Of a stretch of DNA of 64,000 bases, positions 25,022 to 34,441 are shown piece by piece. A program made the position numbers and the translations under genes. The DNA comes from Fulvivirga ulvae (GTDB lineage: Bacteria; Bacteroidota; Bacteroidia; Cytophagales; Cyclobacteriaceae), in the NCBI RefSeq assembly GCF_021389975.1, contig NZ_CP089981.1, forward strand, positions 1,823,501 through 1,887,500, in the 5' to 3' direction. Below the pieces are notes generated by a model. The model was given only the letters and a program-made list of their open reading frames with translations. It made no database searches and was not told where the DNA came from. Positions within the stretch are counted from its first letter, which is position 1; each line of letters starts with the position of its first letter.

Positions 25022-26653
25022 TTACACACGTTTAAATGTAAATATGATACCATTGATGCCGGTAGTACTGCTTGGACCGGTTCCCTTGGCAAAGTTGCCA
25101 TATGCCAATTTATATGCTCTTCCCACAGTTGCATCTGCATAAGCAATCGGCATCCATTTGCCTTTATTTCCATATATTGGTGATGCAGATCCGTCCGCAA
25201 ACAAAAATTGAATCCTGTAAGCAAGTCCACTGGAGTAGTTCACCTTTGCACCAATGCACTGCTTTCCCTTGAGGTCAAGCGTAAAACTATCACCACCACC
25301 ACTTGCTACCTTGGTCCCGTTCATATTGGGATAAATGAATTGCAGTCCGTCAATTGAATTGTAAGCGTAGATATTGATTTTTTTCACCTCACCACTGGGT
25401 TTATCTCTGCTCCAACCGCTTATTAGTGTATTCCTCATGTTTCCGGTGCCTCTAAACCTCGTCCATAAATAAGGCCCAAGCACAATAGTATCCAGCTCAG
25501 CCAGAATTGGGTTCAAAGTAATATTTATACCTTTAAAGAATGAGGAATAGCTTGCTGTACTGCTCAGTATATCTGCAAGGTCAGCGATAGCCCGGTTGAG
25601 TGCCCATTTTTTGAAATCAGACGCCCTCGATTTTTCTTTTATTGAATATCCGAAGTTGTATACATTAAGTTGATCACGGACTCCATATTCGTATACCTTA
25701 TTCCATAAAATATGACGTGAGTTATAGAACACTTTTAAGGCATTACTTCTCCAGTTTTTCCATTCAACATAAACTGAATCGAAAAAAACTTTATACTGAT
25801 TATAAGTTGATTCTAACTCTTTTAATGCTTGGGTGCGGTCATCTTGGTTAAACAACACTTTATAATGATTGTATCGTTCTGACAACACCGTCAGATGCAA
25901 TGCACCAATAGGAACCATGAGGCCAATTAACATATGGCGGTATTTCGATTGATTGACCCTTTCGTACAAACTGTTTATCACCACCATGGTTGCAATCAAA
26001 ATAGTACCCTTTTCCCTATTGCTTGGGGAGCTTATGTATTGATTAAGGCTCGTTTGCACGGCTGTAATCTGGCTCTGCACAATGTTGTATTCGTGATTAA
26101 AAACAGCGGCCTCTACGACCTTGTTGACCTGACCTTTTACCTGATCCCATGCACTTTCTTTTTTTTCTGGCCATAAAACTGTCGTAATTGCTGCAACAAT
26201 CCCGCCTACATAAGGTATACAGTCTTGCATGGCGATTACGCCTGCTCTCAGTGCATCCTGGTAGCTGTGTGAATTTTTTACTATTGCAGTTACAACCTTT
26301 AAAGCGGCCGCGAGCCTGGGATCCGCTTTAGGTGGTGCCATCCGGGGTAATACCGTTGAAGGTGGTGCTTTTTCAGTCTTAAGGTCACCCATTGTCTCCT
26401 GCTCATAAGTGATAGTAGCTTGCAAAAGATAATCAGCAGCTAATACATGGCCCATTTCTTCTTGAGAAAACAATGATGAATTCTTCTTTGCAGCAAAAAT
26501 CACGTTTTTCAAGTACTCACGTTGCTTCTCGGAATCCTCTTTTTTAACCTTATCCGGCACAGGTGGAGAAAGATTACCTAGTTTCTGAACCACTTTATCA
26601 AGGCTCATAATATGTGCATTTTCTTCTTGCGTAACATTTTTCATTTTTTCCAT
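25022..26653 (-). CDS. Cry (delta-endotoxin)-like pore-forming toxin with C-terminal jacalin-like lectin domain
   Basis: 543 residues, no signal peptide. Residues 1-105: a helical leader and Pro-rich linker (PPSTVLPRMAPP). Residues ~130-400: a helical bundle resembling Cry domain I, with the hydrophobic hairpin IPYVGGIVAAITTVLWP (146-162), then WDQVKGQVNKVVEAAV, and the Cry-family-like GALHLTVLSERYNHY (250-264). Residues ~405-543: a beta-prism that reads as jacalin-like (VKKINIYAYNSIDGLQF, YRIQFLFADGSASPIYGNKG). Cry domains II and III proper are absent. A lectin domain at this place would supply receptor binding. It is probably cytosolic until released by lysis or another export route. Confidence 0.75.
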   Translation of the reverse strand: MEKMKNVTQEENAHIMSLDKVVQKLGNLSPPVPDKVKKEDSEKQREYLKNVIFAAKKNSSLFSQEEMGHVLAADYLLQATITYEQETMGDLKTEKAPPSTVLPRMAPPKADPRLAAALKVVTAIVKNSHSYQDALRAGVIAMQDCIPYVGGIVAAITTVLWPEKKESAWDQVKGQVNKVVEAAVFNHEYNIVQSQITAVQTSLNQYISSPSNREKGTILIATMVVINSLYERVNQSKYRHMLIGLMVPIGALHLTVLSERYNHYKVLFNQDDRTQALKELESTYNQYKVFFDSVYVEWKNWRSNALKVFYNSRHILWNKVYEYGVRDQLNVYNFGYSIKEKSRASDFKKWALNRAIADLADILSSTASYSSFFKGINITLNPILAELDTIVLGPYLWTRFRGTGNMRNTLISGWSRDKPSGEVKKINIYAYNSIDGLQFIYPNMNGTKVASGGGDSFTLDLKGKQCIGAKVNYSSGLAYRIQFLFADGSASPIYGNKGKWMPIAYADATVGRAYKLAYGNFAKGTGPSSTTGINGIIFTFKRV

Positions 26654-27001
26654 CTTGTTTTGTTCTTTGTATAATTGTATATCTCATAGTCAGTGATTTA
26701 GCATTCACTTTTATCTATTTTAAATTCAGGAATTGACCAATAGCCATTAGCAGTAGAACACTGCTTTACGTACAGCAGAAGGATTTAACAACGGCCTATT
26801 TGTATGTGCGCGATAGATCGTAAAAAGTATAAAAAAACTCTATGTCTGTGTTCATCATTTGAATTGTGTTTTAGATGAGTAAAAAAATCCAGACACAAGA
26901 TTATAACGAAGTCTTTTTAAACACTTCCAAATTTGTCGCAAAAAGATATAAATTTGTCGCTTATGAAGATTAGAGGCTGTTTTTTTTCTTAAGCCCGTAT
27001 T
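26654..27001. other. 348 bp upstream region of the toxin gene
   Basis: An AT-rich gap between the regulator's stop codon and the toxin start, with no ORF. It contains the two direct repeats at 26929-26960; no other clear motif or terminator was found. Confidence 0.6.
26929..26960 (-). promoter_or_regulatory. Two 11 bp direct repeats, candidate operator for the AraC-type regulator
   Basis: AAATTTGTCGC occurs exactly at 26929-26939 and 26950-26960, i.e. 21 bp apart, two turns of the helix. AraC-family proteins commonly bind two such same-face direct half-sites. The sites lie ~275 bp upstream of the toxin start and just after the regulator's stop codon. Assignment to this regulator is inference. 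Confidence 0.5.
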
Positions 27002-29839
27002 TTACGCCACTACTTTTTTCACTTCTCCCGGTGTATAACCAAACTGATCGTGAAAGCATTTACTGAAGTAGTTGGGAGTGCTGAACCCGGTCATGTAGGC
27101 TATTTCAGAAACTGTGCCAGCATTATTTTTCAACAGGTCCATTGCCCGTGCGAGCCTGATGTTTCTGATAAACTTATTGGGTGGCTGTCCGGCTATGGCC
27201 TGTAGTTTTCTGTGTAATTGGCTACGGCTCATGCCCACCGTCCTGGCAAGTTCCTCCACTCCAAAGCTGCTGTTATCGATATTTTCTTCTACAGCTTCCA
27301 GTAGCTTTTCTACAAATGCCTGATCAATAGAAGAAATTGTTATATCTCCTGGTTTCAAAATAACCGAATTGCTGAATTGATTTTTTAGTTTTTCTCGAGT
27401 ATTGATGAGGTTGGTTATACGAATAACTAACTCTTTCCTCTCAAATGGTTTGGTTATAAAATCATCAGCCTCAATTTGTAACCCTTTCAGCTTGCTTTCC
27501 ACATCAGCCCTTGCTGTGAGCAGGATAATTGGTATATGGCTTGTTTTTTCGCTCTGTTTCAGGTGTTTTACTACTTCATATCCATCTACTCCAAACATCA
27601 TGATATCTGAAATAATCACATCAGGTACCAGTTCTTCGCCTAGTTTAATTCCGGTTCTTCCATTGTCGGCTTCAACAATATTAAAATCACTTTTCAAAGT
27701 TTCCCTTATAAACAGCCTTACATCAGCATTATCTTCTATAACCAGTACGCTCTTCTTACTACAAAAGGTTTGTTGAACATCATCTGCTTCGGGGAGATTA
27801 TCAATTATAGCTTCAGGTGCGGTTAACTTATACAAATCATTTGATGGTACCCCAATCAGGCATTTATCAGAACCCTGCCATTGATCTTTGCCCAATGGCA
27901 GCGTAATAGTAAATGAGCTCCCTTTCCCCTTAATACTTTTAAAACTAATAGACCCGTTATGGGCTTCTACAAGTTCTTTTACCAGGGCAAGGCCTATTCC
28001 AGAGCTTGCCTGCACATCATTTTCTGTGTAGTAGTATCTTTCAAAAATTTTACTCTGTTCCTCAGGCTCAATACCTTTTCCGGTGTCAGTCACATTCATT
28101 TCAAGATGGTCACCGTTTCTTAGTAATTTTACAGAAATATCATCTGCCTCGGTCGTAAATTTAAAGGCATTGGATAACAGGTTAATGATGATCTTTTCCA
28201 GGCAGTCTTTGTCAAACCATGCCATTATTTCCTTTTCATCTGAAAAAAAGACCAGATTTATATTTCGAGATGATGCCAATAATTCAAAACACATCGTGAC
28301 CCCTTTTACAAAGCTCACTATATCTTCTTCTATGATATGGTATTTAAGTTCACCGGAGTCCAGTTTTGAAAGATCCAGGAGTTGATTTATCTGAGCAAGT
28401 AATCTCAGGGCATTTTTTTGCATCATGTCTAGGTAAAGGTTGGACTGCCTGTCATCCACTTTTGCCCTTATTTCTCCTATAGGACCTAATATTAGTGTCA
28501 GAGGTGTTCTGAATTCATGCGATATATTGGCAAAGAAACGAGATTTGTACTTTTCCATTTGCCTAATTTGCTTATTTCTCTTCTCTATTTCTTCGTTCTT
28601 AAGTTTGAGAAGCTTGTTATCCCTAGCCTTTCTTTGTTGGCTAAAGTAAATCAGGGCTATAATTATTACAGATAAAAGCAGAACTCCTATTAGCGCTTTG
28701 CGAACTATCGCCTGCTTGTCAATCTCACTTTCTGCTTTCTGAAGATCAAGATTCTTTTGTAGCAGTTCATTTTCTTTTTCCTTAAGCTCATACTTTGCAG
28801 CCATTTCGGTAAAAGCTTCCGTTTTCTCCTGGCTATAAGTAACATTGCGCACCGCCATAGCCTTGTAAACCAAATCTATAACCTGAGTAGTGTCTTTTTG
28901 TTTTACACGTGCTTCAATGAGATATCTCAGAGCATTATACCTGATATTATTGATGCTAGATGAGTCTTGTCCGGAAAGGGAAAGCATAGCATATTTTTCT
29001 GCGGCAGGATAGTTTTTTAAGTTCAGGTAAATTTGGCTTAAGAGGTTATATGAATTGGCCAGAGAGTTCACACTGCCAAATTTTTTCTTCACTTCAATTG
29101 CTTTTTTTGCATAAGGAAGAGCTTGTTGTGGTTTTCCCATATCGGACAATGCAGCTCCCATGTTGTTGAAATAAATGCCACGTGCTCTCAAATTATTTTC
29201 ACCCATACGTACAAATCCCAGATTGTAATAATGTATAGCCGAATCGTACTGGCTAAAATCAAGATAGATTAGGCCAATGTTCATGTACGCCTTGAAGTAT
29301 AGCGGATCATCAGCTTTCAGCTTATTTGTTTTATGAAAATATGTTAAAGCTTTTTCCGGTTCATTGATTCTTCGATATAGCAAACCGATATCATTTAGTA
29401 TATCGACTTTTAGGTCTGTCTCATATCGCTCAGCCAGTTCCAATGATTTCAGAAGATGGTCTAGGGCCAAATCAGGGTTTCCCATCCTGTCGTGAGCAAT
29501 TCCAATGCCTCTGTAAATTTGGAGTGTATCGTACTCACTCCTCGCATAGTGAAACGTTTCCTCCCAATGGTTCAGCGCAGCCCGAAAATTGCCCTTCAGA
29601 TGCAGCAAATGTGCAACCCTGACATTGGCTTCCATAAAGATAGTCTGGCTATTAAGCAGGGCTGCTTGCTTAAGCGCCTGTTGCTGATAGTTATAAGATA
29701 ATTCAAGATCGCTTATTTCGTAGAATTTTGATAAACTATCCAATTCATAATATATAGACTTGCTATTCTGAGCGAATGAGGTAGAACATGTAACTAAGAA
29801 TATTGGAATTATTAATCTCATGTCAGGTTGATTGATCAT
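27002..29839 (-). CDS. Hybrid two-component regulator: TPR sensor, histidine kinase, receiver, AraC HTH
   Basis: 945 residues. Signal peptide 1-23 (start could be residue 7). Periplasmic TPR repeats at about 40-350 (e.g. PEKALTYFHKTNKL, PQQALPYAKKAIEV). One TM helix (LIGVLLLSVIIIALIYF), then HisKA with H441 in FFANISHEFRTP, HATPase with DTGKGIEPEEQ, receiver with D745 in VIISDIMMFGVDG, and a C-terminal AraC double HTH (GVEELARTVGMSRSQLHRKL, GYTPGEVKK). This is the HTCS architecture, with TPR replacing the beta-propeller sensor. It faces the toxin gene in the same direction, so regulation of the toxin is plausible. Confidence 0.92.
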   Translation of the reverse strand: MINQPDMRLIIPIFLVTCSTSFAQNSKSIYYELDSLSKFYEISDLELSYNYQQQALKQAALLNSQTIFMEANVRVAHLLHLKGNFRAALNHWEETFHYARSEYDTLQIYRGIGIAHDRMGNPDLALDHLLKSLELAERYETDLKVDILNDIGLLYRRINEPEKALTYFHKTNKLKADDPLYFKAYMNIGLIYLDFSQYDSAIHYYNLGFVRMGENNLRARGIYFNNMGAALSDMGKPQQALPYAKKAIEVKKKFGSVNSLANSYNLLSQIYLNLKNYPAAEKYAMLSLSGQDSSSINNIRYNALRYLIEARVKQKDTTQVIDLVYKAMAVRNVTYSQEKTEAFTEMAAKYELKEKENELLQKNLDLQKAESEIDKQAIVRKALIGVLLLSVIIIALIYFSQQRKARDNKLLKLKNEEIEKRNKQIRQMEKYKSRFFANISHEFRTPLTLILGPIGEIRAKVDDRQSNLYLDMMQKNALRLLAQINQLLDLSKLDSGELKYHIIEEDIVSFVKGVTMCFELLASSRNINLVFFSDEKEIMAWFDKDCLEKIIINLLSNAFKFTTEADDISVKLLRNGDHLEMNVTDTGKGIEPEEQSKIFERYYYTENDVQASSGIGLALVKELVEAHNGSISFKSIKGKGSSFTITLPLGKDQWQGSDKCLIGVPSNDLYKLTAPEAIIDNLPEADDVQQTFCSKKSVLVIEDNADVRLFIRETLKSDFNIVEADNGRTGIKLGEELVPDVIISDIMMFGVDGYEVVKHLKQSEKTSHIPIILLTARADVESKLKGLQIEADDFITKPFERKELVIRITNLINTREKLKNQFSNSVILKPGDITISSIDQAFVEKLLEAVEENIDNSSFGVEELARTVGMSRSQLHRKLQAIAGQPPNKFIRNIRLARAMDLLKNNAGTVSEIAYMTGFSTPNYFSKCFHDQFGYTPGEVKKVVA

Positions 29840-30094
29840 TAAAGATAGGTTTATAATGATCTTTTTTCAACCTAGTTATGAATCTTCTTTAGAGAATTAA
29901 CTTACTCCATATACCATCATTTAGCTTCCGTACAACGTTGCTCAAGGTCTCTTCAATTAAATGATATTTTTTTGATTCCAGGTTGAAGACAAGGTTGCTG
30001 GCTTGGGTATATCTCTACTTTTGGAAAGTATGGATGCACTGTGAGCATTCTTCCATCTTTAATGTTTTAGGGGCCATCCTATAAATAACGAATC

Positions 30095-30301
30095 ATGTAT
30101 AACAAATATGTTTCTAAATTCAGGGAAGAGAAGCTCACTATTGAAAAGAAAATCGAAAATTCGGCTGTGAGCAGTTCGAACTTGACCGAATGCATTGATT
30201 TTACAATCGACTTAAGCTGTAACATACTGAAAATGTGTGATTTATCAGACTACACAAAAAAGCAAAACCTGCAAAAATTGATATTCCCCGGAAGGCATTA
30301 G
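30095..30301 (+). pseudogene. C-terminal relic of a serine site-specific recombinase
   Basis: 68 residues. The segment LTECIDFTIDLSCNILKMCDLSDYTKKQNLQKLIFPG resembles the extreme C-terminus of large Bacteroidota serine recombinases (a helix, then KQ-L-Q-x-L-V/I-FP-E/G). The catalytic and zinc domains are absent. It may be translated from its ATG, but is most likely debris of an integrated element, sitting 130 bp from tRNA-Val. Confidence 0.5.
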
Positions 30302-30391
30302 GTATAATCGTGAAAATGATGCAGTTCGAACTGATAGGGTCAATTCATTTTTCCACGTAATTCCCTCATTATCAGCAAAAATTAAGGAAAC

Positions 30392-30429
30392 AAAAAAGGG
30401 AAGGGTAGCTTTGAAACTACTCTCCCCTT
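30392..30429 (-). terminator. Terminator of the tRNA-Val gene
   Basis: A 13 bp stem with two mismatches (arms 30396-30408 and 30417-30429), followed by six T on the minus strand, directly after the tRNA's CCA end. Confidence 0.8.
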
Positions 30430-30431
30430 TT

Positions 30432-30509
30432 TGGTGGGCGCTGAGGGATTCGAACCCCCGACCCCCTCGGTGTAAACGAGGTGCTCTGAACCAGCTGAGC
30501 TAAGCGCCC
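30432..30509 (-). tRNA. tRNA-Val (anticodon UAC)
   Basis: Minus strand: acceptor GGGCGCT, D-arm TTAGCTCAGCTGG, anticodon stem CCTCG with loop TTTACAC (anticodon TAC), T-arm GGGGGTTCGAATCCCT, 3' AGCGCCC-A-CCA. All four arms pair, and CCA is encoded. Confidence 0.95.
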
Positions 30510-30678
30510 TTTCTTTTAAATTCATTCGCTCTGTTGCGAATGGGAATGCAAATGTAATATAGTTTTTTTTATGCGCAAACATTTCCTGCAAAAAACTATA
30601 AAATTTATGTCATGGCATTCTGTTTGATGTTTAACAAGTAAAAATGTAGCTTTCGGTAGCTTTTCAGCGATAAACATT

Positions 30679-33177
30679 TTGCCAAAATTGAGCATTAAAA
30701 GAGTATTCAGAAAAACCTTTCTTTATCTGCTTCTTGCAGCTTCGGTAGTTGTTATTAGCAGTGTACTGGTCACTTTTCTGTATCGTGACCAGCTTATTGA
30801 CCATTTTATCCGGGAGTTTAATAAAAATATCAACACGCCGGTACATGTAGGTAAGATCAACGTTTCTTCGCTAAGCAACTTTCCGCAGATATCTCTGACT
30901 TTCCATGATGTAAATGTCGAGGAAAGCTATAAAGACAGCTCTTATCCCCTGTTGGCAGCCGAAAGGATTGACTTTACCTTTAACCCTATCGCGGTCTTCC
31001 GGGGCAACTATACTATAGAGGAGATACATCTCACCAACGCGAAGTGTCATTTGAAAATGAACAAACAAGGAGAAATAAACTATGACATTTTTAAACTGCC
31101 GGATACCACACAGCACCAGGCCGTAAAACTGGACTTGTCAAAGGTTAGACTAAAGGATGTGACTTTTACCTATACCAATGAGCTTAAAGACGTAATACTT
31201 GAGGTGTTTACAAAATCTACCTCTGCCAACCTTTCGGCACTGGGCAGTACCTATGATGTGGAAACCACCGGTGACGCTTTTCTCCACTACCTGATGGTAA
31301 ACAAAAGCATGTGGGCTGAGGATAAGGACCTCTTTATAAATTCGAAACTCAGCTACAATGACGGAGAAAAGTACCTTACCATAAACTCGTCAACAGTCAA
31401 TATCAGAGGTTCGGAGTTTGGCGTATTCGGCAGTTATACCTTTAAAGGCAGACAATTAATCGATCTGGCTGTTGAGGGTAAAAATACAGATATCCAAACA
31501 CTGCTTTCTTTACTGCCAAAAGGGTCGTCAGAAAGGTTTAGTAAATATCAAAGTAAGGGTAATGTTTATTTCGATCTGTTGATGAAAGGCGAGATCAGCG
31601 ACAAAACATCACCGACACTGGATGTGAATTTCGGGCTAATTGACAGCAGGCTCTACCACCCGGATACAGATGCGCAGATCAGTCATGCAGACCTTAAAGG
31701 GACGTTTCATGCCTCAGAAATGTCGAAACTGAATACGGCAACATTACAACTGGAAAATGTCAGTGGTGAGCTGGAAGGTAATAAATTTAAGTCCAATCTT
31801 TATCTGAAAAATTTTGACGCGCCTTTCGTTAAATGCGACTTTGCCGGACGCATTGATATTAACTCATTGTTTAAGTTTTATAAAGCAGATAATATCAGAT
31901 CAGGCAAAGGCGTTCTGGATGCCAATATCAACTTTGAAGGTTATCTTAAAGATCTTAAAAAAAAGGAAACTGCTCAGAAAATTAAAACTTCAGGAGAGAT
32001 TAACCTGGAACACCTCTACCTGGCACTAAGAGATTTTCCCCTTCCTCTGGAAGATCTGCAAGGTAACCTGCTTTTCAATAATAATGACCTTGCCCTCAGT
32101 GATGTATCAGGAAGCCTTGGCAATAGCGATTTCCTGCTCAATGGCTTTTTTAAAAATATCATTGCTTATCTTCTGTTTGACAATGAGCCTGTAGGCATAG
32201 AGTCTGACCTTAAATCCAGTTTTATAGACCTGGATCAACTTCTGCTGGCCAACAGTGGAGAAAAAAAAGCAGACTCTCAGTACTCCTTTAAAATATCTCC
32301 CCGCCTGGTGTTAAAATTTGATTGCGATATCAAAAATCTTAAGTTCAGAAGGTTTAAACCCACAGATATCCGTGGTGACCTGAAAGTTAAAAATCAGGTG
32401 GCCGTCTCAGATCAGATCAAACTCAATGCTATGGGTGGCTCCATCGCTCTGTCTGGTATGGTAGACGCCGGCAGAAATAAACTGGTAAAGGTAAACACAA
32501 GCTTTACCTTGCAAAACATTAATGTTGACAGCATTTTTTATGTGTTCGAAAATTTCAATCAGGACTTCCTCGAAGACAGGCATTTGAAAGGGAAAATTTT
32601 TGCGAACGTAGACGCAGAAATGACTTTTAACGATAATCTTTCGCTGTATTCTGAAACCCTGACCAGCAACATCAGCACAACCATCAAAGGTGGGGAGCTA
32701 AATAATTTTGAGCCTATGCAGAAACTGGTCCGTTATCTGGATGAGGACAAACTGGACCACCTGCAATTTTCTGAGCTTAAAAATGATATTCATATTGAAA
32801 ACCGAACGATTTACCTGCCTGAAATGGAAATAAGCAGCAACATTACTGATATCAAAATAACAGGCACACACACTTTCGATCAGAATATCAATTACAAGGT
32901 TGTGGCTCCACTGAGAAGCCAGCGAAAAATAGATAAAGACGAAGCCTTCGGCGCCATAGAAGAGGATGATTCCGGCAGATCTATGTTGTTCCTTAAAATT
33001 ATTGGCACCACCTCTGACTACAGAGTAATGTACGATAAAGAAAGTGTAAAGAAAAAAGTGGTCAGCGACCTGAAAAAAGAAGTGAAAGAGCTCAAGGATG
33101 CATTTAAAAATAAGGGGCGGGATGAGCAGAAGACCATTGAGCTTGAAGAAGATGATTATTTCGACTGGGATAATTAA
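30679..33177 (+). CDS. AsmA-like protein
   Basis: 832 residues. The only usable start is a TTG (LPKLSIKRVFRKTF). An N-terminal TM helix (FLYLLLAASVVVISSVLVTFLY) is followed by the AsmA start motif region GKINVSSLSNFPQISLTFHDVNVEES and long beta-strand-rich repeats. The C-terminus (MQKLVRYLDEDKLDHLQFSEL...) fits AsmA_2. AsmA proteins are inner-membrane-anchored periplasmic bridges implicated in lipid transfer to the outer membrane. The tail is charged and acidic (ELEEDDYFDWDN). Confidence 0.85.
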   Translation: MPKLSIKRVFRKTFLYLLLAASVVVISSVLVTFLYRDQLIDHFIREFNKNINTPVHVGKINVSSLSNFPQISLTFHDVNVEESYKDSSYPLLAAERIDFTFNPIAVFRGNYTIEEIHLTNAKCHLKMNKQGEINYDIFKLPDTTQHQAVKLDLSKVRLKDVTFTYTNELKDVILEVFTKSTSANLSALGSTYDVETTGDAFLHYLMVNKSMWAEDKDLFINSKLSYNDGEKYLTINSSTVNIRGSEFGVFGSYTFKGRQLIDLAVEGKNTDIQTLLSLLPKGSSERFSKYQSKGNVYFDLLMKGEISDKTSPTLDVNFGLIDSRLYHPDTDAQISHADLKGTFHASEMSKLNTATLQLENVSGELEGNKFKSNLYLKNFDAPFVKCDFAGRIDINSLFKFYKADNIRSGKGVLDANINFEGYLKDLKKKETAQKIKTSGEINLEHLYLALRDFPLPLEDLQGNLLFNNNDLALSDVSGSLGNSDFLLNGFFKNIIAYLLFDNEPVGIESDLKSSFIDLDQLLLANSGEKKADSQYSFKISPRLVLKFDCDIKNLKFRRFKPTDIRGDLKVKNQVAVSDQIKLNAMGGSIALSGMVDAGRNKLVKVNTSFTLQNINVDSIFYVFENFNQDFLEDRHLKGKIFANVDAEMTFNDNLSLYSETLTSNISTTIKGGELNNFEPMQKLVRYLDEDKLDHLQFSELKNDIHIENRTIYLPEMEISSNITDIKITGTHTFDQNINYKVVAPLRSQRKIDKDEAFGAIEEDDSGRSMLFLKIIGTTSDYRVMYDKESVKKKVVSDLKKEVKELKDAFKNKGRDEQKTIELEEDDYFDWDN

Positions 33178-33294
33178 TAAAGCTCTGCATTAAATTTCAG
33201 GTTGGTTTCAGACAGCCCCAATAATTTGTATCTTCATTGGCAGATATTCCGTACTATTCTTAGTCCATTAACCAACTAAAAAACTTTCATAACC

Positions 33295-33870
33295 ATGAAA
33301 AAGATACTATTCCTTACAGGTGATTTTACTGAAGATTACGAAACCATGGTACCCTTTCAAATGCTGGAAATGGTAGGTTACACTGTACACACTGTTTGCC
33401 CTGACAAAAAGAAAGGTGATACTATTAAGACCGCCATCCATGACTTTGAAGGCGACCAAACCTATACTGAAAAGCCGGGACATAACTTCACTCTGAACTA
33501 CAGCTTTGATGATGTTAAGGCCGGGCAGTATGACGGACTGGTGATTGCCGGAGGAAGGGCGCCGGAATATCTTCGGCTCAACAATAAAGTGATTGAGATT
33601 GTTAAACATTTTTTTACTGAAAACAAGCCGGTTGCGGCTATCTGTCACGGCATCCAGATTTTGACGGCGGCCGGAGTGGTTAAGGGCAGAAAGCTTACCG
33701 CCTATCCTGCTGTTGGCCCGGAGGTTAATCTTGCTGGTGGTGAATATCAAAATATTGCAGTTGATGGTGCTTATGTTGATGGCAATCTTGTAACCTCACC
33801 AGCCTGGCCCGCACATCCCAAATTTATTAGTGAATTTTTGAAGATCATGGGAGCAAAAATTCAGATCTGA
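33295..33870 (+). CDS. DJ-1/PfpI family protein
   Basis: 191 residues with the flavodoxin-like core VIAGGRAPEYLRL, the nucleophile elbow AAICHG with C117, and SPAWPAHPKFI at the C-terminus. The family includes deglycase/glyoxalase-III-like enzymes, chaperones and proteases. An ATG start with a purine-rich leader and a terminator after the gene make it a single-gene unit. Confidence 0.88.
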   Translation: MKKILFLTGDFTEDYETMVPFQMLEMVGYTVHTVCPDKKKGDTIKTAIHDFEGDQTYTEKPGHNFTLNYSFDDVKAGQYDGLVIAGGRAPEYLRLNNKVIEIVKHFFTENKPVAAICHGIQILTAAGVVKGRKLTAYPAVGPEVNLAGGEYQNIAVDGAYVDGNLVTSPAWPAHPKFISEFLKIMGAKIQI

Positions 33871-33898
33871 TCATAGTTATCCATTTTAAAATATTTTG

Positions 33899-33928
33899 AA
33901 AGCCGATCTTTTAAATATATCGGCTTTT
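33899..33928 (+). terminator. Rho-independent terminator after the DJ-1/PfpI gene
   Basis: Stem AAAGCCGAT / ATCGGCTTT with an A/T loop and a T-run, 28 bp after the stop. Confidence 0.75.
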
Positions 33929-33951
33929 GCATTTAAACCCACCCGGCAGGA

Positions 33952-34323
33952 ATGACAAGAATAGAACCCATCATAGGCGTGAATGATGTTAAAGAAAGCT
34001 CAAGATGGTATCAGACCCTTCTTAACTGTAAAAGTAATCACGGAGGCAATACATTTGAGATCTTGACCAATGAGGCAGGCCATACCATTTTATGTCTCCA
34101 CCAATGGGGTGAACATGAACACCCTACTCTATCGAGTCCAAAAGTCAAGCCCGGAAATGGCCTGATCTTATATTTCAGGGTAGACGACTTAGACGTGCAT
34201 TGGAAAAACGCAAAACACCTGAATGCAACAATCGAAGAGGCACCTCACCTCAATCAAAATTCAGGAGAAAGAGAGTTTTCTTTAAGGGATCGCGATGGAT
34301 ACTTTATTACGGTTTCCACATAA
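33952..34323 (+). CDS. VOC (glyoxalase/bleomycin resistance-like) protein
   Basis: 123 residues. IGVNDVKESSRWYQTLLNCK is the first beta-alpha unit. LYFRVDDLDVHWKNAK and the C-terminal EFSLRDRDGYFITV form the second. Metal-binding positions of dioxygenase-type VOC enzymes are not evident; it could be a binding protein. It starts soon after the preceding terminator. Confidence 0.85.
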   Translation: MTRIEPIIGVNDVKESSRWYQTLLNCKSNHGGNTFEILTNEAGHTILCLHQWGEHEHPTLSSPKVKPGNGLILYFRVDDLDVHWKNAKHLNATIEEAPHLNQNSGEREFSLRDRDGYFITVST

Positions 34324-34395
34324 CTATTGAGGATCTTTTTCTAAAGCTCTATCGCACCAATCTTTCAAATGAAGGGCGCACCCTTTCGAGGTATC

Positions 34396-34425
34396 AAAAT
34401 TGATGCAGTTTCCTGCATCAATTTT
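34396..34425. terminator. Bidirectional terminator between convergent genes
   Basis: A perfect 13 bp stem AAAATTGATGCAG / CTGCATCAATTTT with TTTC loop; A- and T-rich on both sides. It separates the VOC gene from the convergent permease gene. Confidence 0.75.
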
Positions 34426-34441
34426 CACCTGCTACCACGGC

